17,022 nt of DNA from positions 1 through 17,022 of the forward strand of contig DATILL010000005.1 in the NCBI GenBank assembly GCA_035476575.1, written 5' to 3'. Below, one piece after another: positions 1-6,260 of the stretch (within the stretch, counting starts at the first letter, position 1; every line of letters starts with the position of its first letter). The notes beneath the pieces are model-generated. The model saw only the letters and a program-made list of their open reading frames with translations, did no database searches and was not told the origin of the DNA. The DNA comes from DATILL01 sp035476575. Its GTDB lineage: Bacteria > Actinomycetota > Actinomycetes > Mycobacteriales > JACQDL01. Both the position numbers and the translations under genes were made by a program.

Positions 1-212
1 CCATCGATGCCGAACTGTTCGTACCGATCTAGCCACTTATATACCGTCGGCTTCGTCGTACCCGACACCTTCACGATGTCCGCAACCGAACAACCTTCAG
101 CTCGCCACAACACCATCTGAGCGCGATCAGAAACCGATCCCGTACAGCCCTCGCCGCGAAGCAAAGACTGAAGAGACGCGCGCTGCCCATCTGACAACTC
201 CATGGCGGCCAT
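1..212 (-). CDS. IS630-family transposase, N-terminal fragment (runs off left edge)
   Basis: The minus-strand frame is open from an ATG at 212 (alternative in-frame ATG at 203) to the window edge, about 70 residues. It contains a helix-turn-helix of the kind that begins IS630-type transposases: AQMVLWRAEGCSVADIV followed by TTKPTVYKWLDRYEQFGIDG. In the family this part binds the element ends, and the DDE catalytic domain lies further on, outside the window. No clear ribosome site separates the two starts. The upstream side (213-297) is AT-richer than the surroundings and may hold the element end, but I could not define a terminal repeat. The gene shows that mobile DNA abuts the CRISPR island. 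Whether the full element is intact cannot be judged here. Confidence 0.6.
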   Translation of the reverse strand, partial: MAAMELSDGQRASLQSLLRGEGCTGSVSDRAQMVLWRAEGCSVADIVKVSGTTKPTVYKWLDRYEQFGID

Positions 213-297
213 TATCTCACAGAGCCCTATCTGAGTAAAGAATATTCAATTACTTGACAATAGTCTCGCACGGACAGAAAACGCACTGCCACAGCGA

Positions 298-519
298 ATT
301 TCTATACGCCTGGCAGCGTGACCTGGATTCGTACCTGGGTGGCGCAGTCCTGACGTGGATTCGTACACGACGCGCTGGTGATCGAGCGGATGTCGGAGAT
401 CCTGTTTCTATACGCCTGGTGGCGTGACGTGGATTCGTACCCGGACCGGAGGCCGGAAAATTCCATTGCTTCCTCAGGCCAAGTTTCTATACGCCTGGTG
501 GCGTGACGTGGATTCGTAC
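298..519 (-). CRISPR. CRISPR array 1L (37-nt repeat, read on minus strand)
   Basis: Full-length 37-nt repeats lie at 483-519, 404-440 and 298-334. Between the last two is a half copy at 351-366, TGACGTGGATTCGTAC on the plus strand. Spacers are 441-482 (42 nt) and 367-403 (37 nt), and 16 nt (335-350) separate the decayed units. The leader is at 520-686, so 483-519 is the newest repeat. The repeat at 298-334 differs from consensus at four positions, which fits the leader-distal end. Read on the minus strand, the repeat holds the hairpin ACGCC-ACCA-GGCGT followed by ATAGAAAC, the expected 8-nt crRNA 5' handle. The repeat is the same as in the array at 5500-5840, which points the other way. Confidence 0.93.
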
Positions 520-686
520 CCTACCCCTCAGACTGGACCTCTGACCAGGGCGGATGGGAGGGGTCTGCACACCGGGGTCTCCGGAGGGGTCGCCGTGGAG
601 GGGCCGGGACGGCTGGGGAGGGTGTTTTGGCTGGTCAGAGGCGGTGCACACCCGAGGCGGTTTCCGGATGATCGCCAACCCAGGCC
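520..686 (-). promoter_or_regulatory. CRISPR leader of array 1L
   Basis: These 167 nt begin directly at the newest repeat and match, in inverted orientation and without gaps, the leader at 5333-5499. Identity by eye is about 90%, and most differences cluster in one 30-nt block (about 594-623). Homology stops sharply beyond 686, which defines the leader length. Inside is a near-perfect inverted repeat, CTCTGACCAG (539-548) and CTGGTCAGAG (631-640). It is conserved in both leaders and is a candidate site for an integration or regulatory protein. I could not identify a convincing promoter hexamer pair. The inner end lies 33 nt beyond the cas2 stop. Confidence 0.8.
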
Positions 687-718
687 CGACTCACGACACT
701 TCGTACGGTTTGTCGTTT

Positions 719-997
719 TCACAGGGCTGCCCAGAAGAGGGTGGGCGGGTCGGTGTCGGCCTGGCCGAGCACATGCACCGCGGTCCAGCAAGCTGCGCAG
801 GCCGGCACGAAATAGACCGAGTCGGTGTCGGGGTCGATGATGTCGGCGAGTCGGGACTCCACCTGGATGAGATCGTCGGGGCTGAGGAGGCAGACAAAGA
901 CGCTTCGTTGGATTCGGTCGCCCCATTGTTGCAGAGTGGCGGCGGTCCGGGCTCTGGCCCGGTCGTCGGAGATGTCGTAACAGACGAGCATGGTCAT
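719..997 (-). CDS. cas2: CRISPR adaptation endonuclease-fold protein Cas2
   Basis: This 92-residue protein has the usual Cas2 size and fold pattern: first strand MLVCYDISDD with the conserved Asp, then RTAATLQQWGDRIQRSVFVC and the central strand SVYFVPAC. In the family Cas2 dimerises and bridges two Cas1 dimers in the spacer integrase. The chosen ATG at 997 overlaps the cas1 stop (ATGA), so translation is probably coupled. The frame is open a little further (ATGs at 1003 and 1018), but those starts lie inside cas1 and add residues not typical of the family. Its 3' end is followed 33 nt later by the CRISPR leader. It is the last gene of the minus-strand order cas6, RT, cas1, cas2. Confidence 0.93.
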   Translation of the reverse strand: MTMLVCYDISDDRARARTAATLQQWGDRIQRSVFVCLLSPDDLIQVESRLADIIDPDTDSVYFVPACAACWTAVHVLGQADTDPPTLFWAAL

Positions 998-2019
998 CGC
1001 CATGACAGCCCGGTCCACGACTGCGTCGGGTCGGCGATGTAGGCGGCGATGCGTTGGGCCTGGCGGTAGAGGTGCCGGCGTAGGCTGCCGCTGAACCCGG
1101 GCAGTGCGCCCCGGGTGATCCGTAGCATTCGGCGCTCGTATCCGGTCAGCAGCACCTCACGGCCGGCCCGGGTCAGCAGCACCCCGGGTCGGCCCTCCTC
1201 GACGCGGCCATGCTCGGGTCGCAGCTCCGCGGCCCTGGCGGCCGAGATCACCACCTGATCGATGACCAGCGGCCGGAACTCCTCGACCAGGTCCAGGGCG
1301 AGGCTCGGTCGTCGGTACTGCTCGGTGTGCAGCAGCCCGATCGCCGGGTCGAGACCGGCGGCCACCAACGCCGCGGTCGCCTCACCGACCAGCACCGTAT
1401 ATCCGAAGGACAACGCCGAGTTGATGGTGTCCATTGGGGGCTGCCGCGACCGGCCGGAAAAGCGCAGCTCCTCGGGCACGAGCAGGCCGAGCGCGGTGAA
1501 ATAGGAACGGGCCGCCGCGCCTTCGACGCCCATGAGCTCGTCTCGGGTGCCGCAGTCAGGGACCATGGCGAGCATCTGCTGGATCAGCCCGATCTCGTGT
1601 GTGATCTCCTCATGCTGCTCGCGCCGGACGAGTCGTTGGAGCAACACGGCCTGCTTGCGCACCTTGGCCGTGACGACTGCCCGGCCGAATGGCAGATACA
1701 GCTCGGCGTTGTCGGTCGCCCGTAACTGGTCGCGCAGCCGGTCGACCCGGGTCACCGAGGAAGAGAGGAGCTGGCCGAGATAGCCGCCCCGACGGGATGC
1801 GAACACCACGTTGACCTGGTTGGTCAGCGCCCAGGACCGGGCGCCTGCGCTGACCCCGACCGGCCCGAAACAGACGAGCCGCTCGACGTGGCCGCTCGGC
1901 ACGCTGAGCAGCTCGGCGTCCTCCGCCGAGTCAACGACCAGCCGACCCGCGTCGATGTGCACGCGGGAACCGGGCACACCCACATAGACCCTCACTCTCC
2001 GGCCGAACAACATCCACAT
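994..2019 (-). CDS. cas1: CRISPR integrase Cas1 (severed from an RT-Cas1 fusion)
   Basis: This is the Cas1 integrase that joins new spacers to the leader-end repeat. The N-terminal beta domain begins VYVGVPGSRVHIDAGRLVV. The catalytic helix domain has the metal-binding Glu in LMGVEGAAARSYF (about residue 166), the conserved His in LLHTEQYRRPSLALD (about residue 231) and the acidic LVEEFRP (about residue 247). Length is 341 residues from the ATG at 2019. Other starts are an ATG at 2013 and a TTG at 2043, and none has a good ribosome site. The first residues (MWMLFGRR) are encoded by foreign inserted DNA. The domain proper starts at the 12-nt duplicated segment also found at the end of the RT coding stretch. 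By family knowledge RT-Cas1 proteins can acquire spacers from RNA. Here Cas1 now stands alone and its own promoter is not evident. Confidence 0.92.
   Translation of the reverse strand: MWMLFGRRVRVYVGVPGSRVHIDAGRLVVDSAEDAELLSVPSGHVERLVCFGPVGVSAGARSWALTNQVNVVFASRRGGYLGQLLSSSVTRVDRLRDQLRATDNAELYLPFGRAVVTAKVRKQAVLLQRLVRREQHEEITHEIGLIQQMLAMVPDCGTRDELMGVEGAAARSYFTALGLLVPEELRFSGRSRQPPMDTINSALSFGYTVLVGEATAALVAAGLDPAIGLLHTEQYRRPSLALDLVEEFRPLVIDQVVISAARAAELRPEHGRVEEGRPGVLLTRAGREVLLTGYERRMLRITRGALPGFSGSLRRHLYRQAQRIAAYIADPTQSWTGLSWR
1979..1990. repeat. 12-nt direct repeat, left copy (probable target-site duplication)
   Basis: CCCACATAGACC occurs here and again at 3574-3585 in the same orientation. On the minus strand both encode the VYVG segment that joins RT to Cas1 in fused proteins. 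The copies lie exactly at the two edges of the foreign segment, which is what a target-site duplication would look like. Confidence 0.75.
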
Positions 2020-3573
2020 CGCCACAGAACTGACGCCAGGCAAAGTCCTGTCATGCCGATGAGTGGACTATGCGAGATCACGTATGCCGAGATGGACCCG
2101 TTGGTCAGGGCAGGTGTCGACGTTCGCTGGTGGGCTAGAGCATGCTGTCCTCGTGGCTGATCAGCTTGATCCTGTGGGACCACAGCGGGTCCGGCTTCGG
2201 CCGCTTCGTTGGTGGTGGGTTGCTGCCGCGGCTGTGTTGGTTGTCATTGCAGGGATGAGTGTAGGTTGGGTGCTGTGGTCGCAAGGCCGTGGCCTGATAG
2301 GGTCTGCGTTGCCGCAGGCGCGTGCGGACTCGATTCGTACCGGTCTGGCCGCAGCGGCGGGTACCGGTGCGGCGCTAGCCCTGCTGCTCGCGGTACGTCG
2401 GCAGCGGTCCACTGAGATCGCGCTCGACCTACAGGTCGACGACCTGGTCCAGAAAGAGCAGATTGCTTCGGTCAGCGCGCATGATGCCACGGAGCGACGT
2501 ATTACCGACCTGTATGCGAAGGCTGTCGAACAGTTGGGCAGCGACAAAGCGCTCGCCCGACTGGGTGGCCTCCATGCTCTGGAACGGCTGGCCCACGACA
2601 ATGTAACCCACCGGCAGACTATCGTTGATGTCCTCTGCGCCTACCTTCGAATGCCTTACACACCGAACACTCGTCGGATCTCCCGGTCCGTACCAGACCT
2701 CCTCTCGACCGAAGTGAGTCCCGATGCTTCTGACTCTCCGGCACAGAATTCCGACGGTCGAGATTTCGGGCGATGTGAGCAGGAACACCAGGTTCGTCAG
2801 ACAGCGCAACGGATCCTCGCCCGCCATCTCCAGCCCTTCCGGGACACGAAGGGACAGCCAAGCAACCCGAAGTTCTGGCCCGCCATCGATGTTGACCTCA
2901 CTGGCGCCTGTCTCGTCGACTTCGCGATGAACCAGTGTGAAGTCCATACTATCACCTGCAACAACACAACATTTGCGGGAGAAACCCTCTTCAGGGCGTT
3001 TGTCCGCGACCTGGCGTTCGTCCAAGCCGCGACATTCGTCGGCGGACCGGCGGAGGACACTTTTACCGCAGACTTCCGCGGTGCGCACTTCGGTTCAGGC
3101 GCCTGGTTCTCGTACACCACGTTCGCGGGAGACCCGTGGTTCAACGCCGACGAGTTCTTTCCCGGTGCTCATTTCGGTCAATATGCGAGCTTCAAAGGAA
3201 CGACCTTCCATCGCGGCGCACGGTTCGATGGCGCGTTATTCGAGAAGGATGTGGACTTCACTGACGCACGAACCCGATCAGACCCTGGTTCGGACCAAGA
3301 CTGGCCCCGCAACTGGATGGAGTCCCCGGAAACCGATCCCATGGACGGACCATCCGACAACAGGACCACCCGATGGAACAGACTCATCGCGGCGGACGAG
3401 TAACTTCCGGCACGGACGGTGAGGAGTGGATAAACCGCTGCCAACGTCCAGGATTCGGCACTCAGCCCTCCAGGACGCTGAACGCACCGTCATGCCGCCG
3501 ACAGCACGCCTGCCGACCTTGGACGGTTAGTAGTAGGCCCCAGATGGACGCACATGCGGTTAATTCAGAGAAG
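1991..3573. mobile_element. Inserted segment carrying a pentapeptide-repeat protein gene, splitting RT-Cas1
   Basis: This 1583-bp stretch lies between two copies of CCCACATAGACC. It separates the RT coding region from cas1 and carries one gene on the opposite strand. Base composition looks visibly less GC-rich than the flanking cas genes. No transposase, integrase or clear terminal inverted repeat is present: the two ends, CTCACTCTCC and the complement of the right end, CTTCTCTGAA, are only loosely alike. The boundaries rest on the direct repeat and on where RT and Cas1 similarity stops. The mechanism of entry is unknown. It could be a non-autonomous transposon, or the relic of a larger element whose transposase was lost. 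Confidence 0.65.
2153..3403 (+). CDS. Membrane-anchored pentapeptide-repeat protein
   Basis: This is a 416-residue protein of a type common in actinobacteria. Two N-terminal membrane segments (about residues 21-42, WWVAAAAVLVVIAGMSVGWV, and 62-81, ending LALLLAVRRQ) are followed by a charged helical linker. Next comes the conserved block TDLYAKAVEQLGSDKALARL, GGLHALERLAHDN and VVD-type VDVLCAYLRMPYTP. The C-terminal half (about residues 260-380) has degenerate pentapeptide repeats with Phe at every fifth position, for example ATFVGG, ADFRGAHF, TTFAGDPWF, GARFDGALF. Molecular function is unknown for this family. The GTG at 2153 was chosen because homologous proteins have a short N-terminus before RPLRWWW. 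The frame is open from an ATG at 2063 and no ribosome site decides. It runs against the cas operon, lies inside the RT-Cas1 split, and is less GC-rich than its neighbours, suggesting transfer. Confidence 0.75.
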   Translation: MADQLDPVGPQRVRLRPLRWWWVAAAAVLVVIAGMSVGWVLWSQGRGLIGSALPQARADSIRTGLAAAAGTGAALALLLAVRRQRSTEIALDLQVDDLVQKEQIASVSAHDATERRITDLYAKAVEQLGSDKALARLGGLHALERLAHDNVTHRQTIVDVLCAYLRMPYTPNTRRISRSVPDLLSTEVSPDASDSPAQNSDGRDFGRCEQEHQVRQTAQRILARHLQPFRDTKGQPSNPKFWPAIDVDLTGACLVDFAMNQCEVHTITCNNTTFAGETLFRAFVRDLAFVQAATFVGGPAEDTFTADFRGAHFGSGAWFSYTTFAGDPWFNADEFFPGAHFGQYASFKGTTFHRGARFDGALFEKDVDFTDARTRSDPGSDQDWPRNWMESPETDPMDGPSDNRTTRWNRLIAADE

Positions 3574-3585
3574 CCCACATAGACC
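3574..3585. repeat. 12-nt direct repeat, right copy (probable target-site duplication)
   Basis: CCCACATAGACC is identical to 1979-1990. On the minus strand it closes the stretch that reads EPEGKTVYVG in the shifted RT frame. Beyond it, similarity to RT-Cas1 proteins stops. Confidence 0.75.
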
Positions 3586-3600
3586 GTCTTTCCCTCCGGC

Positions 3601-4488
3601 TCAACCACCCGGTGCTCGGCCAGCGCCACCGGATACCTCGGCCCGAAGTCCGCACCGAGAAAACGCCAAGCCGTCGTCGAACGACATGACCTCGGTCTTG
3701 TCCGCGCCTGAGCTCATCCCGATCTCCTCCCACGCCGCGGCGACGCTCCGCAGCGCCTCCCACGCCTCAGGCTTGCTGGCCGTGCAGATGACCAGGTCGT
3801 CGGAGTACCGAACGATCGGAAAGCCCTCCTGCCGGACCCGGTCGTCAAGATGCGCCAGGGCGAGATTGGCCAGCATCGGCGACAGTGGGCTGCCCTGCGC
3901 CAGGCCGGCGAGCCGCCGCCACCCGCCCGGGCGGGTGACATTCCGCGCCAGCAGCGCGTCGATCAGGTCAAGAATGGCGTCGTCGTCGAGCAGGGCGCCG
4001 AGGATCCGCCGGATCCGGCCAACCTGCATCGAGGGAAAACAGTCATCGACGTCGGTACGGGCGACCCAGCCGAGCCCTTCGTCCCGAAGACGGGCGACTG
4101 CCTGCACCGCGTCGGCCACTCCCAGACCGGGCCGGTACGCGAATGACGACGGGCCGAGGACCGGATCGATAAATGGCGCGATGACGGCGGCCAGGGCCTT
4201 TTCCAGCACGCGGTCGCGGACCGCCGGCACCTGCAGAGTCCGGCGCCCGCCATCGGCGACCAGCACGACCTCGGTCAATGCCGCCGGGCGGTAGCTTTCC
4301 GACCGGAGCTGGTCGGCGAGCTCGGCCAGCCGGTCGCCCGCGTTGGCCTCAAATCGGCGGGTAGCCTCGCCCAGCACGCCGTCCTGACGGTCGTCGGCGA
4401 GCAGCTCATCCCACGCCGCCGTCAATGCCGGCAGCGCCGTCGCGGCGTCGTACAGCGGTGCCGCTACCGGCGGGCTCGCGGTGCCCAT
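3601..4488 (-). CDS. CRISPR-associated reverse transcriptase (group II intron-like), frameshifted and cut from Cas1
   Basis: The 295-codon frame has the retron/group II-type RT motifs in order: RTLQVPAVRDRVLEKALA (about 83-100), SSFAYRPGLGVADAV (114-128), catalytic VARTDVDDCFPSM (142-154), GLAQGSPLSPMLANLAL (195-211) and the active-site box VRYSDDLVI (226-234). It then has DKTEVMSFDDG (263-273). YSDD replaces the more common YADD. No maturase or X-domain follows, as usual for CRISPR RTs. The start ATG lies 25 nt inside the end of cas6. After residue 276 the frame shifts at a four-T run. Reading one base on restores AFLGADFGPRYPVALAEHR and then EPEGKTVYVG, the normal bridge into Cas1, so the last 19 residues of this frame are out-of-frame sequence. 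All polymerase motifs up to the thumb remain intact, so a partial RT could still be made. Confidence 0.85.
   Translation of the reverse strand: MGTASPPVAAPLYDAATALPALTAAWDELLADDRQDGVLGEATRRFEANAGDRLAELADQLRSESYRPAALTEVVLVADGGRRTLQVPAVRDRVLEKALAAVIAPFIDPVLGPSSFAYRPGLGVADAVQAVARLRDEGLGWVARTDVDDCFPSMQVGRIRRILGALLDDDAILDLIDALLARNVTRPGGWRRLAGLAQGSPLSPMLANLALAHLDDRVRQEGFPIVRYSDDLVICTASKPEAWEALRSVAAAWEEIGMSSGADKTEVMSFDDGLAFSRCGLRAEVSGGAGRAPGG
3660..3663 (-). other. Frameshift site in the RT gene (extra T in a T run)
   Basis: On the minus strand the sequence is GCGTTTTCTCGG. With three T's instead of four it would read A-F-L-G and continue for about 25 further codons of RT-Cas1-like protein, as far as 3574. 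The extra base causes a stop at 3601. It may be a real decay mutation, a sequencing error in a short homopolymer, or less likely a programmed slip. Confidence 0.7.
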
Positions 4489-5192
4489 GTCGGCTCGATG
4501 ATGGTCACGCCGAAACCACGGGTGGTATACGCACCAATACCGCTGAACGGGGCGAGCCGCACCAGGCTGTCCACCGCGGACGCCGTCGGGTCGTCGCCGT
4601 CGCACTCGAACCGGAGCCGTCCGACAAAGCCGGAGACGGTCCGGCCGTTGATCCGTACGACCTCGCTCGACCCGTCGACATCGGTGACCCACACCGGGCC
4701 GGCGGAAAGGTCCAACGACAACGGCGGCAACTCCGGCGGCACGAATGCCCGCCACCTGGCCCGCAACCCACCCAGCACCGGCGCCGGGTCCGGCCACGGG
4801 GAGAACTTGTCACCCCGCCGGAATGTCACCGGAGAAGCGAAACGCAGGCACCACGCCCGAGCGGATGTGGCCGCTGCGAGATCAGCCCAGCGAACCGCCG
4901 CGACCTGCCGAGGAGCCGACCGCAGCCGAACCGTCGTATTCCCGAGTCGCACCGCGGTGCCGCCGGACGCGCGAGTCAGCAACCGCGGGACCAGGGTGTC
5001 ATCGAGCAGCCCGACCTCTACGACCACGCCCCCGTCAGCCCGACACGGCGGCGACACCGAATACGGCTTGAGCTTCGCCCCATGCGCCGCCTCGCCGTCG
5101 TCGAACCACGACGATACGACCGCATGCAGCCACTCCAAGCGGACCGTCGCCGGATCAACCCCCGGCAGACCGATCTCCCACCTCGACGGCAT
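4464..5192 (-). CDS. cas6: Cas6 pre-crRNA processing endoribonuclease (adaptation-module copy)
   Basis: This 242-residue RAMP-fold protein ends with the glycine-rich loop SGIGAYTTRGFGV (about 217-229) diagnostic of Cas6. The N-terminal helix region LEWLHAVVSSWF with nearby HGAKLKPYSVSPP (about 37-49) fits the Cas6 N-domain and may hold the catalytic His. SGFVGRLRF (187-195) precedes the C-terminal fold. Cas6 cuts repeat RNA at the hairpin base and so makes the 8-nt crRNA handle. The ATG at 5192 follows GGGGGGTGGGAC. The open frame continues to 5465 but that part is leader DNA, so the longer start is rejected. The gene overlaps the RT start by 25 nt. Cas6-RT-Cas1 fusions are known, so this order may be a split version of one. 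It probably serves the two arrays of the first repeat type. Confidence 0.85.
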   Translation of the reverse strand: MPSRWEIGLPGVDPATVRLEWLHAVVSSWFDDGEAAHGAKLKPYSVSPPCRADGGVVVEVGLLDDTLVPRLLTRASGGTAVRLGNTTVRLRSAPRQVAAVRWADLAAATSARAWCLRFASPVTFRRGDKFSPWPDPAPVLGGLRARWRAFVPPELPPLSLDLSAGPVWVTDVDGSSEVVRINGRTVSGFVGRLRFECDGDDPTASAVDSLVRLAPFSGIGAYTTRGFGVTIIEPTWAPRARR

Positions 5193-5332
5193 GTCCCACC
5201 CCCCGCGCGAACCACAATGGCGCCCGCGAGCCCATCGTGGGTGGAACCCGGCGCCGTCCACCCGATAGAGTGACCGAACCGACCTCGTCCGACCTACCGA
5301 TCCAGCCCCAAACGCCCGAAGGCCGCAAATCC

Positions 5333-5499
5333 GGCCTGGGTTGGCGATCATCCCGAAACCGCCTCGGGTGTGCACCGCCTCTGACCAGCCAAAACACCCT
5401 CCCGAGGCCCTTCCAGGCCCCCGCAGCGACCCCTCCGGAGACCCCGGTGTGCAGACTCCTCCCATCCGCCCTGGTCAGAGGCCCAGCCTGAGGGGTAGG
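5333..5499 (+). promoter_or_regulatory. CRISPR leader of array 1R
   Basis: This is the inverted counterpart of 520-686, of the same length and directly joined to the first repeat at 5500. It contains the perfect 12-bp inverted repeat GCCTCTGACCAG (5377-5388) and CTGGTCAGAGGC (5471-5482). The two arms lie about 82 nt apart. The left leader keeps the same arms with one outer base changed. Conservation of the arms despite nearby divergence suggests a function, perhaps protein binding in spacer integration. No convincing promoter pair was found in this GC-rich stretch. The 140 nt between it and the cas6 start (5193-5332) should hold the promoter of the adaptation genes, which I could not pinpoint. 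Confidence 0.8.
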
Positions 5500-5840
5500 G
5501 TACGAATCCACGTCACGCCACCAGGCGTATAGAAACCCCTTAGGGCGCTACTCTCCGTCTTAGGCAACGGGGAAGGTACGAATCCACGTCACGCCACCAG
5601 GCGTATAGAAACCCGGTGGGGAGGTCCGTGGGGACCGCGGCAAGGGCCGGTACGAATCCACGTCACGCCACCAGGCGTATAGAAACTTGTTGAGGCCGAC
5701 GTAGTACATGAAGAAGCAGGCCGACGGTACGAATCCACGTCACGCCACCAGGCGTATAGAAACTCCACGAGGCGCACTAGCTCATCGGCGCTGAGCACCG
5801 CCCGTACGAATCCACGTCACGCCACCAGGCGTATGGAGAC
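5500..5840 (+). CRISPR. CRISPR array 1R (same 37-nt repeat, read on plus strand)
   Basis: Five repeats lie at 5500-5536, 5576-5612, 5650-5686, 5727-5763 and 5804-5840, separated by spacers of 39, 37, 40 and 40 nt. The first four repeats are identical. The last has two changes near its end (GTATGGAGAC for GTATAGAAAC), as expected for the leader-distal repeat. Each repeat begins GTACGAATCC and ends with the hairpin ACGCC-ACCA-GGCGT plus ATAGAAAC. The sequence beyond 5840 starts TCCACG, like the last spacer, but no further repeat follows. The array is the mirror image of the one at 298-519, with the adaptation genes between them. Confidence 0.97.
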
Positions 5841-6260
5841 TCCACGTGGTCAGTGAAGTTGACGATGATCTGCCTGGTGTGAGTTCGCGTAACACGATCG
5901 GACAGGCAACTCCGACCGGTGCGAGTTATCGTTCGGGGGCGAGGAGGGTTCGGGCGCGGGAGTTCGTTGGGCCGTGCCGAGGATCACCGGCGGCGGGACG
6001 CTGGTCCGGCGGGTGGGCGCCGTCTTGCCCGGTGTCCGGGGCCAGGGCACCGGAAACGGAGAGTCACCGTGCTCTCGGCCTCTCGGCGATGGGCGGTTCG
6101 TCAGTATTTGCCCTGTTTACCACATAGAAAGATTGCCGATTTCGATCGTCAACGTCCCCCAAAAGGGTGGCATTTGACGAGGAGTGACGGCGTCCTGGTT
6201 CAGTCGGTGGCAGGGTGGCCGGCGTCAGGTCGAGAACTCGATCTGCGGAGGGGTTCGGGG
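5841..6260. other. Gap between array 1R and the Cas10-like fragment, no recognisable gene
   Basis: About 420 nt follow the last repeat. Reading frames cross it, including one in frame with the downstream fragment from 5919, but their arginine-rich translations look non-coding. I see no tRNA-like or repeat unit. CATAGAAAG near 6119-6127 resembles a crRNA handle, but the rest of a repeat is absent. The stretch may be the decayed remains of genes that once joined the array to the Cas10-like fragment. Confidence 0.5.

Noticed and set aside
257..269. ACAATAGTCTCGC, also found at 16904-16916
   Set aside because: A 13-nt match is expected about once or twice by chance in a window this size, and the second copy straddles a spacer-repeat junction.
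424..1042. Open frames crossing array 1L and its leader (424-840 and 554-1042)
   Set aside because: They translate CRISPR repeats, leader and the reverse strand of cas2. The similar short frames at 5155-5532 come from the mirrored leader and repeats.
5193..5465. N-terminal extension of the first Cas6 to 5465
   Set aside because: The added residues are translated leader DNA; the ATG at 5192 has a ribosome site and gives a normal Cas6 length.
5472..5501. TGGTCA with 18-nt spacing to TAGGGT as a promoter for array 1R
   Set aside because: The -10 box would overlap the first repeat and start the transcript inside it, which is unlikely for a leader promoter.
6107..6127. CATAGAAAG as a stray CRISPR repeat end
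   Set aside because: Only about eight bases match the handle; no hairpin or other repeat parts are present.
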